Shown: in pieces, positions 34,620-43,441 of the stretch
Layout of the letters: every line of letters begins with the position of its first letter
How positions within the stretch are numbered: position 1 is the stretch's first letter
Assembly (NCBI GenBank): GCA_028753945.1
Contig: JAPNXP010000004.1
Span: 4,898,001-4,962,000 of the forward strand
Length of the DNA stretch: 64,000 nt
Direction: 5' to 3'
Source of the DNA: Hexactinellida sp. DTS-2022
Taxonomy: Eukaryota; Porifera; Hexactinellida
Notes under the pieces: model-generated
What the model was told of the DNA's origin: nothing
Databases searched by the model: none
The model's input: the letters and a program-made list of their open reading frames with translations, nothing else
Program-made: the position numbers and the translations under genes

Positions 34620-34733
34620 CTAAAATTAGAGCTGTGCCGACAGCATGTTCCTTTGAAGGCACTATCTTTTGGTGATTGGGCGTTTTGGTAGTGCCTCCAA
34701 AAGAACATGCTATCGGCATAGCTCTAATTTTAG
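34620..34733. repeat. 114-bp near-perfect inverted repeat (hairpin)
   Basis: The arms are 34620-34664 and 34689-34733 (45 bp each, four differences, all transitions), with a 24-bp spacer. Arm sequence starts CTAAAATTAGAGCTGTGCCG. ATT stands directly outside both arms, possibly a 3-bp target duplication. It could be a foldback transposon or a hairpin RNA gene. Confidence 0.85.
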
Positions 34734-34965
34734 ATTTTTTGTGGCTAGTTAGCTAATGTAATAAAGACCCTATATTCCGATTAGCGAAGTAATACATTTT
34801 CTTCAGTCTATATGAACCATATTCCATATTAAATCGAAATTATAAATAGAGCACAATAAAATAAATACCTAACATTAAAAATTGCCATAAATTCTATTAA
34901 CAGAATATATACATACTACGAACAAATAGCAGAAACCAACTCTATAAGAGAAACTAATAGCCTGA

Positions 34966-35016
34966 CGATTCCCACGACCTAGTGGATCCCAGGTTGGGAA
35001 CCACTGTACTAACCTA
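34966..35016. mobile_element. single hAT-like terminus
   Basis: CCCAGGTTGGGAACCACTG matches the right-hand end of common hAT-type elements. No matching left end was found, so this is a truncated copy. It lies just 3' of the DUF1295-like gene. Confidence 0.45.
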
Positions 35017-35061
35017 CAAGATACAATAAGTCAATAACACCTATGAATGAGTTGAGATGCG

Positions 35062-35895
35062 CTACCATATGAATGGTATAAGCTTGCTAACTCTACTCTG
35101 ATACCGAGGCGTACTTTTGTCCGAGGCGTACTTTTGTTCCTGCATGTAAGACCTGCTATTAGTAACAGAGAACACCATACGTATATTTAATAGCGGTACA
35201 AACCCCACCAATATCCATCTGTAGACACTAGGGAACAGAGAGTACCCGGATACAAACACTCCCAGATGGTATATAATCTCTCCCAGATAATTAGGAAATC
35301 TACATATTCTGTATACCCCGTCGCTACAGTAGGACTCTGGTCAGTGAGCCTCATTATGTCTCTGCTTCTGGAGATCAGCTGTTGCCTTCAGCGCCGCTCC
35401 CAGAGCCACGAGGGAGATACCCAGGAGTCCGGACGGACACAACCCCTCCCCCCTAAGCGTGTACAGATAGGGAATAGCGTTCCATAGGAACATCTCTGTT
35501 GCTACGATCAGCCAGTTGTCTATCTTCATTAGTAGGGACGCCTCACGCATTGAGATATAAGCCGGACTTGCATGATCATAAGTCTCTTTGAACCCTGCTA
35601 TTCTCTTCCTATTGAACATGCTGGTGGCTAGCACAAGGCCGTGAAGGGACAAGGCACTGTTGTAGAGGAGAATCGATACCGAAATAGGGGTGCCGCCCCT
35701 CCATACTGAGATTGTGTTGTAGACAGGCAGAAAAGCGAAGGAAAGAGGGACCCCTATGTCATAGGCATTGTACATATTAACCAGACCGCTGCTGCATACA
35801 ACCAGAGGGACAGCAGAGCTGAAGAGGAACTGCTTAGTGAGGCCCGGGTCTAGTTGGGCCTGGAAAGATAACAGCTGATTTAAGCCTAGGTTCAT
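35062..35895 (-). CDS. DUF1295 / steroid 5-alpha-reductase-like membrane protein with an in-frame TGA
   Basis: A continuous frame from the ATG at 35895 to the TAG ending at 35062 (278 codons) is interrupted only by one TGA at 35343-35341. Upstream of it lie 184 codons with about four hydrophobic helices ending in ALKATADLQKQRH. Downstream, in the same frame, 92 codons contain the family signature GVYRICRFPNYLGE and two more hydrophobic helices. The pair AD.QK and R.PNY.GE are the conserved NADPH-site motifs of DUF1295 and related sterol or enoyl reductases, so both halves belong to one protein of about 276 residues. No GT-AG intron can remove the TGA. Options: recent nonsense mutation, stop readthrough, selenocysteine, or sequencing error. 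TGA is an ordinary stop in neighbouring genes such as OXSR1. Confidence 0.65.
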
Positions 35896-36539
35896 ACCTG
35901 TATATCAGGAGCTTAATTAAATTAATGCTCCGGACACACAACTTTAATATCTCCATACAAAACCTGAAATTATTGAGGTTTGTATCGAAATATTAACTGC
36001 TCTATAAATATGCTATGAATCCAACAATTTAGACGCAAAAAATATTAATTTTATCAATAATTATCAGCTATTTTTTTGTAGTAGATAGGAGTATGATCCA
36101 CTGATCGCGTTCCTTTAACATTATGGAACTATTCACACTCGAAAATGCTTAATTAATAACTCAATAGGAATACAAACGGGATAATCGCTTTTATTTCGGA
36201 GACATTCATCATTTGCTATATATCGAAACGCAATTGAAAGTTTTTGATGATAATATCTTTGACCAAACAGTCAATTTATACTCGATGATTTGTGTAAATC
36301 TATAACTCCCATATTTATACATTAATCCCTCATATGGACAGTTTGCTAAATGCCTAGATCATGCAAGCATATCTAAAATTAAAATACATGCTTTTAATTA
36401 AACTCAAAATGAGTAGTTGAATTACTTTGAATAACAATTTATCTTTAATTCTTCCTTCGTAACTATATCGTTCAATTCAATTGGATCAGGAATTACAAAT
36501 CTCATATTGTCATAAGAAATACAAAATGCATTAAGTAAA
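35896..36539. other. intergenic; nothing recognised
   Basis: AT-rich sequence without inverted-repeat termini, tandem repeats or supportable frames. It contains the 5' region of the DUF1295-like gene. Confidence 0.4.
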
Positions 36540-37758
36540 GTGAGCTCACATCGCTGGCATTATACAGGAATAAGATTCAAGAGTTGGAATCTTGCACATT
36601 TGAAGGATTATAATTTAGAAAACCTAAATTTCCTGTCATTATCCGATAATAAGATAAGTTCCGTGCATCCGAATGCTTAAACAGCCTTCAAACTTTAGCA
36701 TTGAAGATAATTCCATCCATGCCATTATCCGCAATAACAGTACTGAAGAATGTAAAAGAACTGCGACTTGTCAGCTTCGATTCGATGCAAATTTCGCCAG
36801 AAATTATCCAACAACTAACTAAGCTCACTAAGCTGTATATAAAACTCTGTACAATTCAACTGTACCTGCGATACCGAGTGGATTAGCAAACTGTCATCTT
36901 TTGGCATTACCTTTATACACTGACTTTTCTACTTGTGTGAGTGATAGTCGTACAGTGACAATTCTTCTCTCTATAACAGCTGTGGAGCCCGTAGCTACCA
37001 ATGCTTCAACAAATCCATTGAGTGCGTGGGAGAAAGCTGGAATAGAGTCGATACTGTAGAATCAGTGTAGATGTTGTGAGTGCGTATATCCGAATGTATC
37101 ATACTCCGCCAATGAAATATGCGACATTAACGAGTGTGAGGACAGTGCCATTTGTCAGGGGAACTGCACTAACACGCCAGGTTCCTATAAGTGCTCATGT
37201 CTAGAAGGATTCTATAATGCGAATGACACTCTTTGTAGCGACATCAATGAGTGCCTTCTGAACAATGGAAACTGTTCGAATAACTGTAGCAACGCAATTG
37301 GTTCATATGAATGTTCCTATCACCCTGGATACGTGAAGAATGCGACAACAGACTGCTATCTCCCGGATCCGTGTAGCACCAATAATGGAGGCTATAACCA
37401 CACCTATACACATGGCATATATGGTTATGCATGTTCTTGCTTGGAAGGATTCAAAGTGTCTCCTTCGAACATTAGCCATTGTGATAGCGATCTTAATGCA
37501 GGGACAGGCGAATTGAATGCAAACTCCAAATCATCTGCTTTATTTGTCCTCTTGTTCGTACGCTTTCTGTTCCTTGTTATCATTATCTTCCTGTTTGTCT
37601 TCATAATGTTTGTCTTTTTGTACTTTAGGATACAAATACAAAAGCTGAAATCCACTCGCACTTCCAACAAGCTCTCTCTCGCAGAAATGGATAGGAACAA
37701 ACAGAGAGTAGCTACAGTGATTGAATCTCCTAATTCTGACTCAGTTCCTGATTACTGA
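36540..37758 (+). pseudogene. broken LRR / EGF-like / transmembrane receptor gene
   Basis: Leucine-rich-repeat sequence is readable at 36540-36880 but only by changing frame: ELTSLALYRNKIQELE in one frame, LNFLSLSDNKISS in a second, LKNVKELRLVSFDSMQ in a third, with stops between. From about 37060 one frame is open to 37758. It encodes calcium-binding EGF-type modules (DINECEDSAICQGNC, DINECLLNNGNCSNNC), a further Cys-rich module, a hydrophobic span (FVLLFVRFLFLVIIIFLFVF) and a basic cytoplasmic tail. The in-frame TAG at 37057 and the frameshifts indicate a decayed copy of a cell-surface receptor, though the 3' half might still be an exon of a living gene. It is the only long plus-strand coding relic between OXSR1 and PSMD1. 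Confidence 0.65.
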
Positions 37759-38328
37759 GGGAGCAGCAAGAAAGAAGGAGAGAAAATGAACTTTCAATAA
37801 GTAATTTGTTTTAACTAATTTAGTTGCAGTTTCCAACACCCTTTTCTAGCTAGTGTGTGTGGGTTTACAACTATTTTACCCCTATTAACTCATTTATTCC
37901 TATTTACTCCTATCACTTACGATGTTAGTTAAAAATCCAAGACAAAACATCCCTTTATTCCACCATGGCAAAATTGAGTGTTCGAACTTACTTCAATACT
38001 CTTATTGCGGATAATGGGTCGATTATCACTCAAATCCAAAAGTTTGAATGTTATTTAAGCCGAGGAATGCATTGTGATGCACGGAACTTATTTACTTTCG
38101 GGAATTCCCAAGAAATCTAGCTTTCCTAATCTTTAAAATGTACAATGATTCAAGCTAATGAATGCCATTCCTGTCTAATAGCAATGTTGTGACCTTACTT
38201 TATCCTTTAAACTATCCTGCTTTTATCCCAGTTATGCCTGGTTTCGTCCATTGTAATTACTCCAGTTTATCTAGCCCTCTGAATATTGTGTGGTTAATGA
38301 ATCGACGCGGCACATCTAGCTGTGAGCC
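37759..38328. other. intergenic; nothing recognised
   Basis: Unique AT-rich sequence between the EGF pseudogene and the first NHL unit. No element ends or frames worth reporting. Confidence 0.4.
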
Positions 38329-38535
38329 TGTGACCTAGGTTTATATTTTGGGTGAAATTAGGAAAGAAAACAGAACCTAGTTTATAAGTACTAAATATTT
38401 CCATGTTTGGGAAGAAGGCGAAAAATTAAACTGTTCAATTTATAAAACCGCTTAGTAAATAGATCGAATCGACACTGCTGCATTAATAAATACATTGTTG
38501 GTATTTATTCAGTTCTATGGGAGATCTGTCTCATC

Positions 38536-39825
38536 TCACTCTGGGGAAAATGCCTGTAGTTTGTAATTGTTCTTATAATCATCTGTTGTTATAATATTAC
38601 TTGAGTCATCAACTGCTATTCCTGTCGGATTAGTGAACTCTCCTTTCTCAGATCCTTCTTTGCCGAATTGAGTTATCAGTTTTCCTTCTTTTGAGAATAT
38701 CTTTACTTGTTTGCTACTTCTATCTGCTACCAGTATATTCAGTTGTTGATCTAAACAGAAACAATAAACATTATTCGACAACAACTCTCTGTGAATAATG
38801 CATCTGTTTAGAGTGCCTTGTTTGGAGAAGGATTGAATTGGATATTCCGATCCATAAAGCAGAACATAGAACTCTTCTCTGGCTAGTGAGATATCGATGA
38901 TACGAGTGTTTCCTTGTTTGTACTGAGTGGTTAGAGGCATGCGTCTCTCTTCAATCAATTCATGAGTTAGCACTATTAGCTCCATTCTGTTGAAAACACC
39001 CACATATACACTGGTATCGTCTGTGCAGATTCCTGATAGGTGATAATCATAGGATTTGTGAGATTCTCTGGCCAAACTAGTTCTATTGAATTTCACAATA
39101 GTTTTGTTGCACTGAACAAACACTGAATTGAGTATAAAATTGATGTTTTCTGGATCTTTTATTTGCTCGTCTTTCAGAGATTGAACCCAGTCTCCATTAA
39201 TAGAGAATATCTGTATTCTACGTGCCTCCCTGTCAGCTACAAATATTCTACTATTCATAGAATCTATAGCTACACCCCGTGGATACAAGAGTTCATTATC
39301 TCCCATCCCACTACCACACGTACCCCACTTGACTCTAACATTGGTGTCTTCCCTGTACGCTACATTGAGCTGTTCGCAAGCACACAGTCTCTGTATGCTC
39401 TCCCGCAGCTCGCTAGCTCTCCAGCTGAGCTTAACATAAGGAATATCTGTGTCCATCTCTCTTCTCACGGAGTTGATTGCTTTATCTATTTCGATGATAG
39501 GTATTTCCGTTGGACTCAAGTCTTTGAATATGATTTCCATTTTTTTCTTCTGTTCGTTTATCTCTTCAATCTTTCTGTTCACTTCTTCCCTCTTGCAGTT
39601 CATTCTGGTATTCGCCTGGTCCCATATGCCCTCCAGCTCCCGGAGTACCAGCTGTGCCCTGGCTTCGATCAGCTGTTTCATTTCCCCACTCACCCTCAAC
39701 ACCTCCCTCTTATGCCTATCAATGACCTCTCTCAGTGCATTCATTCTGTCCTGCAACTTGTTGCTAACTGGAACCAAGCTAGCAAGCCCCGGGGCCGCAT
39801 TCCCATTGCCTAATTCGGTTGCCAT
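38536..39825 (-). CDS. coiled-coil / NHL-repeat protein, family A copy 1
   Basis: A single-exon gene of 429 aa. Residues about 20-150 form a long charged coiled coil (KLQDRMNALREVIDRHKREV onward); residues about 165-429 are NHL-type beta-propeller repeats (YPRGVAIDSMNSRIFVADRE; FTNPTGIAVDDSSNIITTDD). This is the C-terminal half of TRIM2/3/32/71-type proteins without RING finger or B-boxes, so ubiquitin-ligase activity is not expected; NHL propellers usually bind protein or RNA. The copy at 40790-42076 is about 90% identical by eye. The first ATG fits the paralogue. A hAT element sits 92 bases upstream in this copy only. Confidence 0.8.
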   Translation of the reverse strand: MATELGNGNAAPGLASLVPVSNKLQDRMNALREVIDRHKREVLRVSGEMKQLIEARAQLVLRELEGIWDQANTRMNCKREEVNRKIEEINEQKKKMEIIFKDLSPTEIPIIEIDKAINSVRREMDTDIPYVKLSWRASELRESIQRLCACEQLNVAYREDTNVRVKWGTCGSGMGDNELLYPRGVAIDSMNSRIFVADREARRIQIFSINGDWVQSLKDEQIKDPENINFILNSVFVQCNKTIVKFNRTSLARESHKSYDYHLSGICTDDTSVYVGVFNRMELIVLTHELIEERRMPLTTQYKQGNTRIIDISLAREEFYVLLYGSEYPIQSFSKQGTLNRCIIHRELLSNNVYCFCLDQQLNILVADRSSKQVKIFSKEGKLITQFGKEGSEKGEFTNPTGIAVDDSSNIITTDDYKNNYKLQAFSPE

Positions 39826-39916
39826 GTTGAATTAGTGTATAGTTATGTGTGCAATAAATTCAGATTGTACACTAACATTAATTATATACTGTTAGTTCAG
39901 TGCCTAGAGTCTACAG

Positions 39917-40241
39917 CATGGTTCCGCAAACTTTCATTTATATCAGGCCACATAATCTTAACAAAATTTTCCTCAGGCCGCAAACAATATCGAGAAATTT
40001 TTCGGAATTTGTTACAAAACTGTATCTTGTTGTAATACTAGAACTATACTAATTTCTAAGCAAAAAGTGCATAACGGGCTCTAGTCAAATGGTAATAATC
40101 TGTGTGTATATGTGTACAGGCCAGATGAAATGAGAAATTTCTCAGACCACGCGTGATACAAATTTTCATTGGGCTATCAGGCCACACATAAGGTTGTTTC
40201 AGGCCGCATGCGGCCTGAAAACCCTAGTTTGCGGAACCCTG
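39917..40241. mobile_element. hAT-like element with 8-bp duplication and paralogous empty site
   Basis: A 325-bp element with ends CATGGTTCCGCAAACT and AGTTTGCGGAACCCTG, flanked by GTCTACAG at 39909-39916 and 40242-40249. The duplicated unit at 42164-42171 has a single GTCTACAG with no insert. Confidence 0.95.
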
Positions 40242-40789
40242 GTCTACAGTGACCACAGACATACTGTATTAGCTATCTCAGTTGTGTAGCGTGGTTGTTT
40301 GTGGAGAAATATACCATCCTTATGTGTTGTGGTTGTGTATGCTAACTTGTAAATTGTAATGTATTGTTATTAGTTGGGTTATTGGTCTAGAATTGAACAC
40401 TCCTATTAAACTGTCCTAAGGTCACTAGAGTAATGATTATTTATTAATTATGTACGCCTAAAAGGTTAGTTTTGTATTAAGTCTCTATGGGGACTTTCGG
40501 AAGTTTTCACGCTCCTAAACGAAAACAAATCCCAATTTATACGCCTTTAGGCGTGTGGCGCGCTCCTGGATAAAACCCTGGGTGTGACCTAGGTTTTTAT
40601 TTTGGGTGAAATTAGGAAAGAAAACAGAACCTAGTTTATAAGTACTAAATATTTCCATGTTTGGGAAGAAGGAGAAAAATTAAACTGTTCAATTTATAAA
40701 ACCGCTTAGTAAATAGATCGAATCGACACAACTGCATTAATAAATACATTGTTTGTATTTATTCAGTTCTATGGGAGATCTGTCTCATC

Positions 40790-42076
40790 TCACTCTGGAG
40801 AGAATGTCTGTAGTTTGTAATTGTCCTTCCAATCTGTTGTTATAATATTACTTGAGTCATCAACTGCTATTCCTATTAGAATAGTGAACTCTCCTTTCTC
40901 AGATCCTCCTTTGCCGAATTGAGTTATCAGTTTTCCTTCTTTTGAGAATATCTTGACTTTTTTGCTACCTCTATCTGCTACCAGTATATTCAGTTGTTGA
41001 TCTAAACAGAAACAACCAACATTATTCGACAACAACTCTCTGTGAATAATGCATCTGTTTAGAGTGCCTTGTTTGGAGAAGGTTTGAATAGGATATTCTG
41101 ATTTAGATAGCAGAACATAGAACTCTTCCCTGGCTAGTGAGATATCTCTGATAAGAGTATCTTCTTGTTTGTACTGAGTGGTTAGAGGCATGCGTCTCTC
41201 TTCAATCAATTCATGAGTTAGCACTATTAGCTCCATTCTGTCGTAAGCACCCACATATACACTGGTATCGTCTGTGCAGATTCCTGATAGGGGATAACCA
41301 TAGGATTTGTGAGATTCTCTGGCCAAACTAGTTCTATTGAATTTCACAATAGTTTCGTTGCACTGAACAAACACTAAATTGAGTATAAAATTGATGTTTT
41401 CTGGTTCTTTCATTAGCTCATCTTTCAGAGATTGAACCCAATCTCCATTAAGAGTGAATATCTGTATTCTGTTGTTACCCCCATCAGCTACAAATATGCT
41501 ACTATTCATAGAATCTATAGCTATACCCCATGGATCAAACAGTTCCTTATCTCCCGTCCCTCTACCACATGTACCCCACTTGAGTCTAACATTGGTGTCT
41601 TCCCTGTACGCTACATTGAGCTGTTCGCAAGCACACAGTCTCTGTATGCTCTCCCGCAGCTCGCTAGCTCTCCAGCTGAGCTTAACGTAAGGAATATCTG
41701 TGTCCATCTCTCTTCTCACGGAGTTGATTGCTTTATCTATTTCGATGATAGGTATTTCCGTTGGACTCAAGTCTTTGAATATGATTTCCATTTCTTTCTT
41801 TCGTTTGTTAATCTCTTCGATCTTTCTGTTCACTTCTTCCCTCTTGCAGTTCATTCTGGTATTCGCCTGGTCCCATATGCCCTCCAGCTCCCGGAGTACC
41901 AGCTGTGCCCTGGCTTCGATCAGCTGTTTCATTTCCCCACTCACCCTCAACACCTCCCTCTTATGCCTATCAATGACCTCTCTCAGAGCATTCATTCTGT
42001 CCTGCAACTTGTTGCTAACTGGAACCAAGCTAGCAGGCCCCGGGGCCGCATTCCCATTGCCTGATTCGGTTGCCAT
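40790..42076 (-). CDS. coiled-coil / NHL-repeat protein, family A copy 2
   Basis: A single-exon gene of 428 aa with the same plan as its neighbour at 38536-39825: coiled coil in the first 150 residues, then NHL repeats (FDPWGIAIDSMNSSIFVADG; FTILIGIAVDDSSNIITTDW). Differences cluster in the propeller loops, while the coiled coil is nearly unchanged; for example the segment after KWGTCG differs at several residues. One codon is missing near the C-terminus. The frame is intact, so both copies look functional. The binding partner is unknown. Confidence 0.8.
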   Translation of the reverse strand: MATESGNGNAAPGPASLVPVSNKLQDRMNALREVIDRHKREVLRVSGEMKQLIEARAQLVLRELEGIWDQANTRMNCKREEVNRKIEEINKRKKEMEIIFKDLSPTEIPIIEIDKAINSVRREMDTDIPYVKLSWRASELRESIQRLCACEQLNVAYREDTNVRLKWGTCGRGTGDKELFDPWGIAIDSMNSSIFVADGGNNRIQIFTLNGDWVQSLKDELMKEPENINFILNLVFVQCNETIVKFNRTSLARESHKSYGYPLSGICTDDTSVYVGAYDRMELIVLTHELIEERRMPLTTQYKQEDTLIRDISLAREEFYVLLSKSEYPIQTFSKQGTLNRCIIHRELLSNNVGCFCLDQQLNILVADRGSKKVKIFSKEGKLITQFGKGGSEKGEFTILIGIAVDDSSNIITTDWKDNYKLQTFSPE

Positions 42077-42672
42077 GTTGAATTAGTGTGTATAGAGTTA
42101 TGTGTGCAATAAATTCAGATTGTACACTAACAGTAATTATATACTGTTAGTTCAGTGCCTAGAGTCTACAGTGACCACAGACATACTGTATTAGCTAATC
42201 AGTTGTGTAGCGTGGTTGTTTGTGGGGAATATACCATCTTTATGTGTTGTGGTTGTGTAAGCTAACTTGTAATGTAATCATATTAGTTGGAATATTGGGC
42301 AGGTTGTGCTGTAGTTCAGGGTATTATACAGGAGTAGAATTGAAAACTCCTAACTGTCCTAAGGTCACTAGAGTAATAATAATTAATTAATTATGTACGC
42401 CTAAAAGGTTAGTTTTGTATCAAGTCTCTATGGGGACTTTCGGAAGTTTTCGCGCTCCTAAACGAAAACAAATCCCAATTTATACGCCTTTAGGCGTGTG
42501 GCGCGCTCCTGGATAAAACCCTGGCTGTGACCTAGGTTTTTATTTTGGGTGAAATTAGGAAAGAAAACAGAACCTAGTTTATAAGTACTAAATATTTCCA
42601 TGTTTGGGAAGAAGGCGGAAAATTAAACTGTTCAATTTTATAAAACCGCTTAGTAAATATATCGAATCGACA

Positions 42673-43138
42673 CCGCTGTTAACTGAATTAATATGTTTCA
42701 ATGATTTACATCAACCTGGGCTGTATTGACTATTTTTAACCCGGTTAGTAGTCAGGTAAACTAATGTTCAATGTTACACCCAATCCTGCTGGAAAAAAAT
42801 AATCCGTAACTTCGTATTTATAGCTACAAAAGATGATGCGACTCTTTCTCGTGTTGAAGTTCTGTTAACACTTTCAATTGAACTGAAGTGTTAGTAAACA
42901 AAGGAAATTTACAACTGAATTGTGGCACAAACTAAGCCCAATTAGAAAATTCGTGCACTGTGACAAGGTGTAGAATTAAATTCTCTATCGATGCATATAA
43001 TTGAATATTCGGGCACTATTTATTGTTCCTTTTGTGAGATTGAATAGGTGAAAAAAGTGTGCAAAATCCTGAATTTGATGTATTAACTTTCGTATGCAAA
43101 CCCTATTCTATAGACATAGTAATGAAAAGTTCATAATA
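42673..43138. other. intergenic; nothing recognised
   Basis: Unique sequence between the truncated third NHL-A unit and the MITE downstream of PSMD1. Confidence 0.4.
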
Positions 43139-43291
43139 CAGTAGATTTTCGTTAATACGAACACGGATAACAAGGTTTGATTCCCCTTAGCCTATCCAAA
43201 TGTATGCAAGTGACTCGTTAAAAATACCAATCTTCGGATAACACGAATATATTTCGACGCTCTCCTGCTTTCGTATAAGGAGAGTCTACTG
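43139..43291. mobile_element. MITE, 'ACTCTCGTTAATACGAAC' family
   Basis: CAGTAGATTTTCGTTAATAC at the left and AAGGAGAGTCTACTG at the right, with TA on both sides. It lies 150 bases past the PSMD1 stop codon. Confidence 0.7.
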
Positions 43292-43441
43292 TATTATAAA
43301 ACTCCGGTTTTCCAATTTAAAAATTTCGTGTCATTTAACGAAGTTGTTGTGGTTTCCCACTAATACATTCCTAAGTCACACTAGTATCACTACAGCTCAT
43401 ACTACACACAATCTAACAGAGTACTATAAATAGCATCCTAG

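Larger units (their letters stand above)
38329..42672. repeat. tandem duplication, NHL family A (two full units plus truncated third)
   Basis: The sequence starting TGTGACCTAGGTTT recurs at 38329, 40583 and 42526. Units are 38329-40582 and 40583-42525; the third stops near 42672 after only the 3' flank. Unit 1 is longer mainly because of a 325-bp hAT insertion. Each unit ends in an 'AGGAGCGCG'-family element (about 40475-40580 and 42408-42522), which may have helped unequal exchange. Confidence 0.85.

Noticed and set aside
35062..35895. Explaining the TGA by a short intron or an alternative genetic code
   Set aside because: No GT or GC donor with a suitable acceptor removes the TGA, and TGA ends other genes in the window (for example OXSR1 and NHL-A), so it is a normal stop codon in this genome.
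39163..42086. Long plus-strand frames opposite the NHL-A genes
   Set aside because: Antisense shadows of the coding strand, with no family resemblance and no independent signals.
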